A stretch of DNA of 64,000 nt from Streptomyces sp. DG1A-41 (GCF_037055355.1 NZ_CP146350.1:6843001-6907000), one strand, 5' to 3'. Positions 9,359 to 18,691 are shown, counted from the first letter of the stretch. The notes: generated by a model not told the origin, from the letters alone. Translations and numbers: made by a program.

Positions 9359-9493
9359 TTCCCATACGTGAAGCTGCCGGAGCGGTCCTGGTGTCCCGCC
9401 CCGGGGTGCCGTCGGATCGCGGCCTCGACCCGACTGACGCCCTCCACAGACTGCCTCGCGCCGTTGTCAGGCGCTAGCCGTACTCTGGGGCCC

Positions 9494-12319
9494 ATGCAGA
9501 CCTCGCCGGACCGGCACGAGTATCCCGCCCACTGGGAAGCCGACGTGGTGCTGCGCGACGGTGGTACCGCGCGCATCCGGCCCATCACCGTTGATGACGC
9601 CGAGCGCCTGGTCAGCTTCTACGAGCAGGTCTCCGACGAGTCGAAGTACTACCGCTTCTTCGCGCCGTACCCTCGCCTGTCCGCCAAGGACGTCCACCGC
9701 TTCACGCACCACGACTTTGTGGACCGGGTGGGACTCGCGGCCACAGTCGGCGGCGAGTTCATCGCCACCGTACGCTACGACCGGATCGGCGCGGACGGAA
9801 CGCCCGCGTCCGCGCCCGCCGACGAGGCCGAGGTCGCCTTCCTCGTGCAGGACGCCCACCAAGGCCGAGGCGTCGCCTCCGCTCTCCTCGAACACATCGC
9901 CGCCGTCGCCCGCGAGCGCGGCATCCGCCGCTTCGCCGCCGAGGTACTGCCCGCCAACAGCAAAATGATCAAGGTGTTCACGGACGCCGGGTACACCCAG
10001 AAGCGCAGCTTCGAGGACGGCGTCGTCCGTCTGGAGTTCGACCTCGAACCCACCGACCGCTCCCTCGCCGTGCAGTACGCGCGCGAGCACCGTGCCGAGG
10101 CGCGGTCCGTGCAGCGGCTGCTCGCGCCCGGCTCGGTCGCCGTCATCGGCGCCGGGCGCACGCCGGGCGGCGTGGGCCGCAGCGTCCTCGGCAACATCCG
10201 CGACGCCGGATACACCGGCCGCCTCTACGCCGTGAACAAGGCACTCCCCGAGGGGCAGAAGGAGCTCGACGGGGTGCCCGCCCACCGCTCGGTGCGGGAC
10301 ATCGACGGCCCGGTCGACCTCGCGGTCGTCGCCGTGCCGGCCGAACACGTCCCCGAGGTCGTCACCGAGTGCGGCGAACACGGCGTGCAGGGGCTGGTCG
10401 TGGTCTCCGCCGGGTACGCCGAGAGCGGCCCCGAGGGGCGCGAACGCCAGCGCGCCCTCGTGCGGCACGCGCGCACGTACGGCATGCGGATCATCGGACC
10501 GAACGCCTTCGGCATCATCAACACCTCCCCGCGGGTACGGCTCAACGCCTCCCTCGCCCCCGAGGTGCCGCGCCCGGGCCGCATCGGCCTGTTCGCCCAG
10601 TCCGGCGCCATCGGCATCGCGCTGCTGTCCCGGCTGCACCGGCGCGGCGGCGGCGTCACGGGCGTGACCGGCGTCTCCACCTTCGTCTCCTCCGGCAACC
10701 GGGCCGACGTCTCCGGCAACGACGTCCTCCAGTACTGGTACGAGGACCCCGACACCGACGTCGTCCTCATGTACCTGGAGTCCATCGGCAACCCCCGCAA
10801 GTTCACCCGCCTCGCCCGCCGGACCGCCGCCGCGAAGCCGCTGGTCGTGGTCCAGGGCGCCCGGCACGGAGCGGCTCCCCAGGGGCACGCCGTACGGGCG
10901 ACCCGGCTGCCGCACGCGACCGTCTCCGCGCTGCTGCGGCAGGCCGGCGTCATTCGGGTCGACACCATCACCGAGCTGGTGGACGCCGGGCTGCTCCTCG
11001 CCCGCCAGCCGCTGCCGGCCGGGCCCCGGGTGGCGATCCTCGGCAACTCCGAGTCGCTCGGCCTGCTCACGTACGAGGCCTGTCTCGCCGAGGGGCTGCG
11101 GCCGCACCCCCCGCAGGACCTGACCACGGCGGCCTCCGCCGCGGACTTCCACACGGCCCTGTCGCGGGCGCTCGCCGACGACCGGTGCGACGCCGTGGTG
11201 GTCACCGCCATACCGGCGGTGGGGGAGGGCTCGGTCGCGGACGCGGCCCTCGCCGACGCGCTGCGCTCCGCGGCGGCCGCCGCACCGGCCAAGCCGGTCC
11301 TGGTCGTGCACGTGGAGCTGGGCGGTCTGGCAGAGGCCCTGTCGGCGGCGGCGAGCACCGCACCGCAGGCCGACGCGGACAATCCGCCGCGAACCAGCCC
11401 AGCCGGCCCTCGGCTCACCCCCCGCCCGACGCCTCCCGAAGAACCCTCGGAGGACTCCCACCTCATCCCCGCCTACCCCGCCGCCGAACGTGCCGTCCGT
11501 GCCCTGGCTCAGGCCGTCAGCTACGCGCAGTGGCGGCGCGACGCCGCCGACCCCGGCAAGGTGCCCGAGTACGAGGACATCGACGAGAAGGGCGCCGCCA
11601 CGCTGATCGACGGGCTCCTCGCGCGCGGGCAGGGACTCACCCTCGGCACGGAAGAGACCTGCGACCTGCTCGGCCACTACGGCATCCCCGTCCACCGCGC
11701 CCTGCCCGCCCCGACCCCCGACGCCGCCGCCGAGGCCGCCCGGACCCTCGGCTACCCCGTCGCCCTCAAGGCCACCGCCCCGCACCTGCGGCACCGCGCC
11801 GACTTGGGCGGTGTACGCCTCGACCTCGCGGACGAGGACCAACTGCGGCGGTCGTACACCGAGTTGACCGAGCTGTTCGGAGCGCCCGAGGAGCTGCATC
11901 CCGTCGTGCAGCGGATGGCGCCGCGCGGCGTGGACGTCGTGGTACGGGCCGTGATCGACCCCGCGGCCGGAGCCGTGCTCTCCTTCGGGCTCGCCGGGGC
12001 CGCCTCGCAGTTGCTCGGGGACACGGGTCACCGGCTGATCCCGGTCACCGACAAGGAGGCGACCTCGCTGGTGCGCTCGATCCGCACCGCACCCCTGCTG
12101 TTCGGCTGGCGCGGCTCCGCACCGGCCGACACCCGCGCCCTGGAGCAGCTGCTGCTGCGGGTGTCCCGGCTGGTCGACGACCACCCCGAGGTCGTCGCGG
12201 TCACCCTGGAGCCGGTCGTCGTCGCCTCGCACGGCCTGAGCGTCCTGGGCGCCTCCGTCCGCCTCGCGCCACCGCCCGCCCGCGACGACCTCGGCCCGCG
12301 GACCCTCCCCGCGTACTGA
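9494..12319 (+). CDS. patA: Protein lysine acetyltransferase: N-terminal GNAT fused to ADP-forming acyl-CoA synthetase-like domains
   Basis: 941 residues from ATG 9494. Residues 15-185 are a GNAT domain (acetyl-CoA loop near QDAHQGRGVASALLEHIA). Next comes a CoA-binding Rossmann domain (GAGRTPGGVGRSVLGNIRDA, about 215-310), a succinyl-CoA-ligase-like flavodoxin region (GLFAQSGAIGIALL), a variable Pro/Ala linker near 630-670, and an ATP-grasp domain at 740-930. In Salmonella Pat the GNAT domain is C-terminal; the order here matches the Streptomyces lividans enzyme that acetylates and silences acetoacetyl-CoA synthetase. The symbol follows that homologue. The synthetase half is probably a non-catalytic sensor. 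It is divergent from ptsH. Confidence 0.88.
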   Translation: MQTSPDRHEYPAHWEADVVLRDGGTARIRPITVDDAERLVSFYEQVSDESKYYRFFAPYPRLSAKDVHRFTHHDFVDRVGLAATVGGEFIATVRYDRIGADGTPASAPADEAEVAFLVQDAHQGRGVASALLEHIAAVARERGIRRFAAEVLPANSKMIKVFTDAGYTQKRSFEDGVVRLEFDLEPTDRSLAVQYAREHRAEARSVQRLLAPGSVAVIGAGRTPGGVGRSVLGNIRDAGYTGRLYAVNKALPEGQKELDGVPAHRSVRDIDGPVDLAVVAVPAEHVPEVVTECGEHGVQGLVVVSAGYAESGPEGRERQRALVRHARTYGMRIIGPNAFGIINTSPRVRLNASLAPEVPRPGRIGLFAQSGAIGIALLSRLHRRGGGVTGVTGVSTFVSSGNRADVSGNDVLQYWYEDPDTDVVLMYLESIGNPRKFTRLARRTAAAKPLVVVQGARHGAAPQGHAVRATRLPHATVSALLRQAGVIRVDTITELVDAGLLLARQPLPAGPRVAILGNSESLGLLTYEACLAEGLRPHPPQDLTTAASAADFHTALSRALADDRCDAVVVTAIPAVGEGSVADAALADALRSAAAAAPAKPVLVVHVELGGLAEALSAAASTAPQADADNPPRTSPAGPRLTPRPTPPEEPSEDSHLIPAYPAAERAVRALAQAVSYAQWRRDAADPGKVPEYEDIDEKGAATLIDGLLARGQGLTLGTEETCDLLGHYGIPVHRALPAPTPDAAAEAARTLGYPVALKATAPHLRHRADLGGVRLDLADEDQLRRSYTELTELFGAPEELHPVVQRMAPRGVDVVVRAVIDPAAGAVLSFGLAGAASQLLGDTGHRLIPVTDKEATSLVRSIRTAPLLFGWRGSAPADTRALEQLLLRVSRLVDDHPEVVAVTLEPVVVASHGLSVLGASVRLAPPPARDDLGPRTLPAY

Positions 12320-12370
12320 CAGGGGGCGAGCGGTGCCTCGCAGTCAGTGGGCCCCCGTAGGATGGGCGTC

Positions 12371-12958
12371 ATGGCCAAGACCAGTACGACGACCCAGGGG
12401 CTGCGGGCGGCGATCGAGCGCAGCGGCTACTACCCGGCCCTCGTGGCCGAGGCGGTGGAAGCCGCCGTGGGCGGCGAGCCGATCCGGTCGTACCTGGTCC
12501 ACCAGGAGACGACGTTCGACCAGAACGAGGTGCGGCGGCACGTGACGGTGCTCGTCCTCACGGACCACCGCTTCATCGTCAGCCACACCGACGAGCAAGC
12601 CGCCGACAGCACCTCCCCGACGCCGTACGCCACGACGTCGACGGAGTCCGTGAAGCTGAGCCGGATCTCGTCGATCGTGGTCAGCCGCGTGGTCGCCAAC
12701 CCGGAGTCGTACAAGCCGGGCACGCTGCCCCGTGAGGTCGTCCTCACCATCGGCTGGGGCGCCGTCTCCCGCATCGACCTCGAGCCGGCCGCATGCGGCG
12801 ACCCCAACTGCGAGGCGGACCACGGCTACACCGGCAACTCGACGGCGGACGACCTCAGCCTGCGCGTCAGCGAGGCCGGGGACGGACCGGAGACCGTGCG
12901 CCAGGCACTCGCCTTCGCGCAGGCTCTCTCCGAGGCGACCGCGGACAGCGCACACTGA
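12371..12958 (+). CDS. DUF5998-family conserved actinobacterial protein
   Basis: 195 residues from ATG 12371, chosen because AGGA lies 8 bp upstream; an in-frame ATG at 12362 is less well placed. No signal peptide or membrane segment is present. The middle region (residues 50-140) has alternating hydrophobic strands, for example VTVLVLTDHRFIVSHTDE, suggesting a PH-like or mixed beta fold. A Cys-containing loop (AACGDPNCEADHG) near 140 could bind metal. The protein is found next to the phosphodiesterase gene in streptomycetes, and the two overlap by one base here (TGATG), so they are an operon. I know no function for it. Confidence 0.85.
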   Translation: MAKTSTTTQGLRAAIERSGYYPALVAEAVEAAVGGEPIRSYLVHQETTFDQNEVRRHVTVLVLTDHRFIVSHTDEQAADSTSPTPYATTSTESVKLSRISSIVVSRVVANPESYKPGTLPREVVLTIGWGAVSRIDLEPAACGDPNCEADHGYTGNSTADDLSLRVSEAGDGPETVRQALAFAQALSEATADSAH

Positions 12959-14154
12959 TGGCACAGCCGAACACGGCCTGGGACCACCATCCCGAACCGC
13001 TCACCGTCACCTCCGCGCCGGTCCCCGAGTACGGCAGCGGTTCCCTCGCCGACCTGCTGCCCACGCTGGCCGCCGGCCTGGGCGTGCCGGGCATGACCGC
13101 CGCGATCCCCGAGCTGGCCCCCGCCGACCGGAACTGCGTGTTCCTGATCGACGGTCTCGGCTGGGAGCAGCTCAGGGCGCACCCCGAGGACGCCCCCTTC
13201 ATGACGTCCCTGCTCGCCACCTCGCGCGGCGGCACCGGACGTCCGCTCACCGCCGGCTTCCCGGCGACCACGGCCACCTCCCTCGCCTCCGTCGGCACCG
13301 GCCTGCCGCCCGGTGTGCACGGCCTGCCCGGCTACACCGTGCGCAACCCGGACACCGGCGAGCTGATGAACCAGCTGCGCTGGCAGCCGTGGGCCCCGCC
13401 CGGCCCCTGGCAGCCGTACCCGACGGTCTTCCAGCTGGCCCACGAGGCGGGCGTGCACGCCGCGCAGGTGTCGTCCCCGACCTTCGAGAACACCCCGCTG
13501 ACCAGGGTCGCGCTCAGCGGCGGAACGTTCCTCGGGCGGCTGACCGGCGAGGACCGGATGGACCTGGCGGCCGAGCAACTGGCCGCGGGCGACCGCTCCC
13601 TGGTCTACACGTACTTCGCCGAGGTCGACGGCGCCGGCCACCGCTTCGGCGTCGACTCCGACACCTGGCGCGGCCAGCTCATGTACGCCGACCGCCTGGT
13701 CCAGCGCCTCGCGGAGCAACTTCCGCCGCGCAGCGCCCTCTACGTCACCGCCGACCACGGCATGATCGACGTGCCGTTCGACGAGCAGCACCGCATCGAC
13801 TTCGACGAGGACTGGGAGCTGAGCGCCGGAGTCGCCCTGCTCGGCGGCGAGGGCCGCGCCCGGCACGTCTACGCGGTGCCCGGCGCCGCGAACGACGTCC
13901 TGACCTGCTGGCGCGAGGTGCTCGGCGAGCAGTTCTGGGTGGCCTCCCGCGACGAGGCCATCGCGGCGGGCTGGTTCGGCCCGCAGATCGACGAGCGGGT
14001 GTACGGCCGTATCGGCGACGTGGTCGCCGCCGCGCGCGACGACGTCCTGCTCATCGCCTCCGAGCGGGAGCCGAAGGAGTCGGCGATGGTCGGCAACCAC
14101 GGTTCGATGACCCCCGCCGAGCAGCTGGTGCCGCTGCTCGAAGTACGCTCCTGA
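12958..14154 (+). CDS. Alkaline phosphatase-superfamily nucleotide pyrophosphatase/phosphodiesterase
   Basis: 398 residues from ATG 12958, overlapping the DUF5998 stop. The alkaline-phosphatase-superfamily metal sites are visible: FLIDGLGW (first Asp), the threonine nucleophile in GFPATTATSLAS, Asp-x-x-x-His in EVDGAGHRFG, DHGMID, and the final GNHGSM. These place it with nucleotide pyrophosphatases/phosphodiesterases using two zinc ions. No signal peptide is apparent, so it is probably intracellular, and the physiological substrate is unknown. It is followed 47 bp later by thymidine kinase, probably in one transcript. Confidence 0.9.
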   Translation: MAQPNTAWDHHPEPLTVTSAPVPEYGSGSLADLLPTLAAGLGVPGMTAAIPELAPADRNCVFLIDGLGWEQLRAHPEDAPFMTSLLATSRGGTGRPLTAGFPATTATSLASVGTGLPPGVHGLPGYTVRNPDTGELMNQLRWQPWAPPGPWQPYPTVFQLAHEAGVHAAQVSSPTFENTPLTRVALSGGTFLGRLTGEDRMDLAAEQLAAGDRSLVYTYFAEVDGAGHRFGVDSDTWRGQLMYADRLVQRLAEQLPPRSALYVTADHGMIDVPFDEQHRIDFDEDWELSAGVALLGGEGRARHVYAVPGAANDVLTCWREVLGEQFWVASRDEAIAAGWFGPQIDERVYGRIGDVVAAARDDVLLIASEREPKESAMVGNHGSMTPAEQLVPLLEVRS

Positions 14155-14201
14155 AGCAAGCCCCGCCCCGATCTGCCACGCCGAAAGGTGCTCAACTCGA
14201 C

Positions 14202-14852
14202 ATGCCCGAGCTGGTGTTCTTCTCCGGAACGATGGACTGCGGGAAGTCGACGCTGGCTCTCCAGATCGAGCACAACCGCTCGGCGCGAGGCCTCCAGGGC
14301 ATGATCTTCTCGCGTGACGACCGCGCCGGCGAGGGCAAGCTGTCCTCGCGCCTCGGTCTGGTCACGGACGCGGTGGAGGTCGAGGACGGCCAGGACCTCT
14401 ACGCCTATCTCGTCGACCACCTCTCGCAGGGCGGCCGCGCGGACTACGTGATCGCCGACGAGGCGCAGTTCCTCGCGCCGGAGCAGATCGACCAACTCGC
14501 GCGTGTGGTCGACGACCTGGGCCTCGACGTCTACGCCTTCGGCATCACGACCGACTTCCGCTCCAAGCTGTTCCCCGGCTCCCAGCGGCTGGTGGAGCTG
14601 GCCGACCGGGTCGAGGTGCTCCAGGTCGAGGCCCTGTGCTGGTGCGGTGCCCGGGCCACGCACAACGCCCGCACGATAGGCGGCGTCATGGTCGTCGAGG
14701 GTGCCCAGGTGGTCGTCGGCGACGTCACCCACTCCGCCGACGAGATCGGCTACGAGGTCCTGTGCCGCCGCCACCACAGGCGCCGCATGACCTCGGCGAC
14801 GGCCCGCGCGGCGGCCCTGTCCCCGGACGTGCTGCCGGTGTCGTCCTCCTGA
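14202..14852 (+). CDS. tdk: Thymidine kinase, type II
   Basis: 216 residues. It phosphorylates thymidine with ATP in the salvage pathway. Walker A is GTMDCGKST at residues 9-17, and Walker B is IADEAQF. The zinc-ribbon lasso is present (CWCGARATHNAR and a C-terminal CRRHHRR). The start ATG has a GAAAGG site 13 bp upstream, slightly long. It ends the DUF5998-phosphodiesterase-tdk operon and converges on the VOC gene. Confidence 0.95.
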   Translation: MPELVFFSGTMDCGKSTLALQIEHNRSARGLQGMIFSRDDRAGEGKLSSRLGLVTDAVEVEDGQDLYAYLVDHLSQGGRADYVIADEAQFLAPEQIDQLARVVDDLGLDVYAFGITTDFRSKLFPGSQRLVELADRVEVLQVEALCWCGARATHNARTIGGVMVVEGAQVVVGDVTHSADEIGYEVLCRRHHRRRMTSATARAAALSPDVLPVSSS

Positions 14853-14855
14853 CCA

Positions 14856-14883
14856 CCCGGCGGTGCGGTCCCGGCGGTGCGGT
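14856..14883. repeat. Exact 14-bp tandem duplication
   Basis: CCCGGCGGTGCGGT occurs at 14856-14869 and again at 14870-14883, followed by a third partial CCCGG. It lies in the 58-bp gap between the convergent tdk and VOC genes. No clear hairpin terminator is seen there. Confidence 0.8.
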
Positions 14884-14910
14884 CCCGGCCCCCGGCGGGC
14901 AGGCGGACCG

Positions 14911-15720
14911 TCAGCACTGCCGTTGCAGCAGCGCGAACCGCGCCCCCTCCGGATCCGCCACCGTCGCCACCCGGCCGTGCGCGGTGTCGTGGGCCGGCTT
15001 GAGGACGTGCCCGCCAAGATGCACAAGATGGTCCAGAGCGTCGTCGACGTCGGCGACCTGGAAGTACGTCCCCCAGTGCGGGCCCCGGTCGCGGGGCAGG
15101 GCCTGCCCCAGCCCGTGGATGCCGGCGACGGGCCCGCTCCCGAGGTTCAGGATCACGTAGTCGAGGTCGGCGGACACCACCGGCTCCTCCTGGAAGCCGA
15201 ACACCGTCCGGTAGAACTTGGCGACGGTCGCCGACTCGAAGGTCAGCAGCTCGTTCCAGGCAGGCGTGCCGGGGACGCCCGAGACGGCCGTGCCGAGGTG
15301 CCCGGCGGCCTGCCAGACGCCGAAGACCGCCCCCGAGGGATCGGAGCCGATCGCCAAGCGGCCGGCGTCGGCGGCGTCCAGCGGGCCCACACCGATCGTG
15401 CCGCCGCAGCTGCGCACCGTCTCGGCGGTCCGGTCGGCGTCGTCCGAGGCGAAGTAGGGGGTCCACGCGATGGGCAGATGGCGGTCCGGCGGCAGCCGGC
15501 CGATGCCCGCCACCTCGCGCCCGTCGAGCAGCGCCCGTACATACGGGCCGAGTTGCTGGGGGCCCGGCTGGAACTCCCAGCCGAACAGCGTTCCGTAGAA
15601 CTCCTGGGTCGCGTCCGGCCCGTGCACCATCAGGCTCACCCAGCAGGGCGTGCCGGGCGCGTTCCGAGCCGGTCTTGCGCCGTTCGGGCCGGCGGACTCC
15701 CGTGCGTCGGTCATCGTCAC
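14911..15720 (-). CDS. Two-domain VOC (glyoxalase/bleomycin-resistance fold) protein
   Basis: 269 residues made of two VOC domains (about 25-135 and 150-265). Each has the pattern seen in Streptomyces paralogues annotated as hydroxylase-like or glyoxalase: WVSLMVHGPDATQEFYGTLFGW and, in the second half, WNELLTFESATVAKFYRTVFG. VOC proteins bind metal or small hydrophobic ligands and act as dioxygenases, isomerases or drug sequestrators. The actual ligand cannot be read here. A second ATG lies two codons in (MTMTD). The upstream region carries a striking repeat at 15858-15893. Confidence 0.85.
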   Translation of the reverse strand: MTMTDARESAGPNGARPARNAPGTPCWVSLMVHGPDATQEFYGTLFGWEFQPGPQQLGPYVRALLDGREVAGIGRLPPDRHLPIAWTPYFASDDADRTAETVRSCGGTIGVGPLDAADAGRLAIGSDPSGAVFGVWQAAGHLGTAVSGVPGTPAWNELLTFESATVAKFYRTVFGFQEEPVVSADLDYVILNLGSGPVAGIHGLGQALPRDRGPHWGTYFQVADVDDALDHLVHLGGHVLKPAHDTAHGRVATVADPEGARFALLQRQC

Positions 15721-15857
15721 TCTCTTCTCGGCCTCGCGGTAGGCGTGCTCTGCGCAGCCCTCGTGGGTACACCCTGCGGGGCGGGCCGCTGTCCGGGAGA
15801 ATGCCTGATGTGCGGTGTGCTGTCCCTTGCGGCGCGCTTGTCGGCACGTGTCGTTCA

Positions 15858-15893
15858 GGTGTACAGCATGTGCTTGTTTCCGTACACCATGTG
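15858..15893. promoter_or_regulatory. Direct and inverted repeats between the divergent VOC and rhodanese genes
   Basis: GTACAGCATGTG (15861-15872) recurs as GTACACCATGTG (15882-15893), exactly 21 bp or two helical turns apart. The arms GGTGTAC (15858-15864) and GTACACC (15882-15888) also form an inverted repeat. The spacing suits a dimeric regulator; the regulator is unknown. Confidence 0.5.
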
Positions 15894-15965
15894 ATGGCCC
15901 CGCCTCAACCGAGCAGGGTAGCCGGACCCGGACGGCTCGGCCCCCCTGTGCGCGAGGATGGAGGC

Positions 15966-16817
15966 ATGAACGCCATCATCTCCACATCCGACCTCGCGAG
16001 CGATCTGACGGGGGCCAACCCGCCCGTCCTGCTCGATGTCCGCTGGCAGCTCACCGCCGGCAAGGCGGCAGGCGAGCCGCCGTACGACGGCCGGGCCGCG
16101 TACGAGGCAGGGCATCTTCCCGGGGCCGTCTTCGTCGACCTGGACCGGGAGTTGGCCTCGGTGCCGGGGAAGGGCGGCCGGCATCCGCTGCCCGACCTAA
16201 CCCGCTTCGGCGCCGTGATGCGCCGGGCGGGCGTGTCGTCCAGGACACCGGTGGTCGTCTACGACGGAGGCCAGGGCTGGGCGGCGGCCCGGGCGTGGTG
16301 GCTGCTGCGCTGGACGGGTCACCCGGACGTGCGGGTCCTCGACGGCGGGTTGCCGGCCTGGGAGGGGCCGTTGGAGAAGACCGTGCCGACACCGGCCGAG
16401 GGCGACTTCGTGCCCGAGCCGGGGGCGGCCGGCCTGCTCGACGCCGACGCCGCCGTGGCGTTGGCGCGGTCCGGGGTGCTGCTGGACGCGCGGGCGGGGG
16501 AGCGGTACCGGGGGGAGGTGGAGCCGATCGATCCGGTGGCCGGGCACATCCCGGGAGCGGTGTCGGCGCCCACCACGGAGAACGTGGGGGCGGACGGGTG
16601 CTTCCTCGCCGCCGAGGAACTGCGCGCGCGTTTCAGGGGACTTGGCGTGACCGAAGGTGCGCGGGTCGGCGTGTACTGCGGGTCGGGGGTGTCCGCGGCC
16701 CACGAGGTCCTGGCGCTGGCGGTGGCGGGCATTCCGGCGGAGCTGTACGTGGGTTCGTGGTCGGAGTGGTCCTCGGACCCGGACCGGCCGGTGGCGGTGG
16801 GACCGGACCCCCGGTAA
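15966..16817 (+). CDS. Two-domain rhodanese, 3-mercaptopyruvate/thiosulfate sulfurtransferase
   Basis: 283 residues with two rhodanese domains. The first is inactive; the second has catalytic Cys238 in the loop CGSGVSA, which resembles the CGSGVTA loop of mercaptopyruvate sulfurtransferases more than the thiosulfate type. It moves sulfur from 3-mercaptopyruvate or thiosulfate to a thiophile, in the cytoplasm. The ribosome site GAGGATGGAGG ends 2-12 bp before ATG 15966. It converges on sepH across the hairpin at 16830. Confidence 0.92.
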   Translation: MNAIISTSDLASDLTGANPPVLLDVRWQLTAGKAAGEPPYDGRAAYEAGHLPGAVFVDLDRELASVPGKGGRHPLPDLTRFGAVMRRAGVSSRTPVVVYDGGQGWAAARAWWLLRWTGHPDVRVLDGGLPAWEGPLEKTVPTPAEGDFVPEPGAAGLLDADAAVALARSGVLLDARAGERYRGEVEPIDPVAGHIPGAVSAPTTENVGADGCFLAAEELRARFRGLGVTEGARVGVYCGSGVSAAHEVLALAVAGIPAELYVGSWSEWSSDPDRPVAVGPDPR

Positions 16818-16829
16818 TCCGACATGAGC

Positions 16830-16858
16830 GAGGACCGCGCCTGGAAGGCGCGGCCCTC
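16830..16858. terminator. Bidirectional terminator between rhodanese gene and sepH
   Basis: GAGGACCGCGCC (16830-16841) pairs with GGCGCGGCCCTC (16847-16858) with one mismatch and a 5-base loop. It stands between convergent stops. Confidence 0.75.
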
Positions 16859-16887
16859 ATTCCCGAAGCCGAAGCCGATCCGGCTAC

Positions 16888-17922
16888 TTACTCCTGCTTC
16901 TTGCGCCGCGTCCCGAACACGATCTCGTCCCAGCTCGGGACGGCGGCTCTGCGGCCCGGCCGGACGCCGTCGGCCTCGGCCTGGCGGTCGGTGGCACCGA
17001 TGAGCCGGTCGCGGTGGCTGCCGACGGAACGCGGCATGAGGACGTCCGCGTAGGCGGAACCTGCCGAGGCGGCGGGAGCCGGGGGCTCCTCCGCCTCCGG
17101 TTCGGCGACGGGCTCCTCCTCGGGCTCAAGTGCCGGGCGCTCCGGCACCACCAGGTCGCCGCGGAAGCTCGGCACCGCCTCCAGCAGGCTGGTCAGCGAG
17201 TCCCGCTCATCCGTGCTCTCCTCCACCGGCTCGGACGCCGGTGCCGGAAGGCTGAGCCGCTCCCGGTCGCCGGAACGGTCCAGCGGCCGGTCGCGCGGCA
17301 GCCGGGCGATCCGCGGGACGAACGGGAAGCTGGGCTCGGGCGCGGCCAGGTCGTCGGACTCGCCGATGAGCATGCGCGCCTCGTCGTCGACGGCCTGGAC
17401 GAGCCGACGGGGCGGGTCGTACGTCCAGCTCGCCGAGTGCGGTTCGCCCGCGACGCGGTAGACGAGCAGGACTTCCCACGTGCCGTCGTCGCGACGCCAC
17501 GAGTCCCACTGGACGGTGTCCTTCTCGGCACCGCGCAGCAGCAGCCGCTCCTGCACGGCCTCGCCCAGCGGCGGACCGGAGTTCTCGCCGGGGCGGCGGA
17601 CCGGGGTCTTGCGGGCCCGCTCGGCCATGAACGCACGCTCGGCGAGCACCGGGCCCTCGAAGCGGCGGACCCGGTCGACGGGGATGCCGGCCAGTTGCGC
17701 GACCTCTTCCGCGGTCGCGCCGGCACGTATACGCGCCTGGATGTCGCGGGGGCGGAGGTGGCTCTCCACCTCGATCTCGATCTGGCCGAGGCGGGGACGG
17801 TCGCCGCGCACGGCGGCGCGGAGCCGTTCGTCGATCGGAAGCGTGTACTCCGTGCTGTCCGCAGCCTTCAGCACCAGCCGTGTGCCGTCATTCGAGACGG
17901 CCACGACACGCAGTTCGGGCAT
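16888..17922 (-). CDS. sepH: SepH, FtsZ-assembly-promoting cell division protein
   Basis: 344 residues from ATG 17922 (GGGAGG 6 bp upstream); a longer frame adds 29 unlikely residues. Residues 1-165 form the conserved DUF3071 domain, including the helix-turn-helix-like stretch ATAEEVAQLAGIPVDRVRRF. The second half is acidic and disordered, with Pro/Glu runs. The C-terminus has a short basic segment (DEIVFGTRRKKQE). In Streptomyces venezuelae SepH binds FtsZ and stimulates filament assembly during sporulation septation. Orthology rests on the domain and the neighbouring genes. It faces a 770-bp gene-free region upstream. Confidence 0.93.
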   Translation of the reverse strand: MPELRVVAVSNDGTRLVLKAADSTEYTLPIDERLRAAVRGDRPRLGQIEIEVESHLRPRDIQARIRAGATAEEVAQLAGIPVDRVRRFEGPVLAERAFMAERARKTPVRRPGENSGPPLGEAVQERLLLRGAEKDTVQWDSWRRDDGTWEVLLVYRVAGEPHSASWTYDPPRRLVQAVDDEARMLIGESDDLAAPEPSFPFVPRIARLPRDRPLDRSGDRERLSLPAPASEPVEESTDERDSLTSLLEAVPSFRGDLVVPERPALEPEEEPVAEPEAEEPPAPAASAGSAYADVLMPRSVGSHRDRLIGATDRQAEADGVRPGRRAAVPSWDEIVFGTRRKKQE

Positions 17923-18691
17923 GGGGACCTCCCGGGTGGTGCCTGCCGACGTCACGTGCGTCGCTGCTTCCGCTAGTCGAGTGTGGCCTGCCCGGGTGCA
18001 GCCTGCCACAACCTTGCCGAGTTGCCCGGCGTGTCGGGCGCGGGCCCTGGATCGCCGTTATGGCACGGTTACCTATTCGCAACGCTAAGTGACGAACTCT
18101 GTCACCCTGTGCAACTAGCCCCCTCCCGGCGGTCCTTGAAGGCCCTGTACACCCTGACGGGAGACCGGACCCAGGGCTCGCAACAGTACTCCATTTGGGC
18201 CACGTGCGTGGATTGGCGCGCCGTCCAACTTCTGGCAAGAGGGCGGACTCGGCCGCCTCGTGCCCGCTTTTCGTGATCTTGAACGTGGGGAACTTCACGT
18301 AATCACCAGAAACGGAACTTACAGTTTCGGACACGCGTCCCCTTCCTGTGGAGTTGAACGACCGTGTGCGGGAAGGCGGGCAAGGTCCGGGGACGCGTGA
18401 AAGGCCCGATGGTGTCGGTGGAACGAGCGAATTCGAGACGGAGGGGGCCAATGCCTCCGGCGCCCGGCGAGTTCACTCTCCGACGACTCAGGCGCCTCAA
18501 GCGACTTGGGCTCCTCCAGTGATGGCGACGCCACGACGAACAACTCGTCCGGCACCGGCGTCACCCCCGAGGGCGAGGTCGCCTCACCCTCACCCGACAA
18601 GGTGGCGTTACGGCATCCGGCCCCGCACGGGCACCCACATCGAGTGCGGAGGGGAGCGAAGGCCCGGGGAACACCACCCCCAGTGCGTCGC
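17923..18691. other. Gene-free region upstream of sepH
   Basis: About 770 bp with no convincing gene. It should carry the sepH promoter. It has an inverted repeat GTGAC-N7-GTCAC at 18089-18105 and several AT-richer stretches, for example around 18295-18330. A 93-codon frame on the minus strand (18319-18600) has coding-like Ser/Glu/Pro composition at first, but needs a TTG start and shows no ribosome site. I leave it uncalled. Confidence 0.5.

Noticed and set aside
18319..18600. 93-codon minus-strand frame upstream of sepH
   Set aside because: It needs a TTG start, has no ribosome site, and its second half loses coding character.
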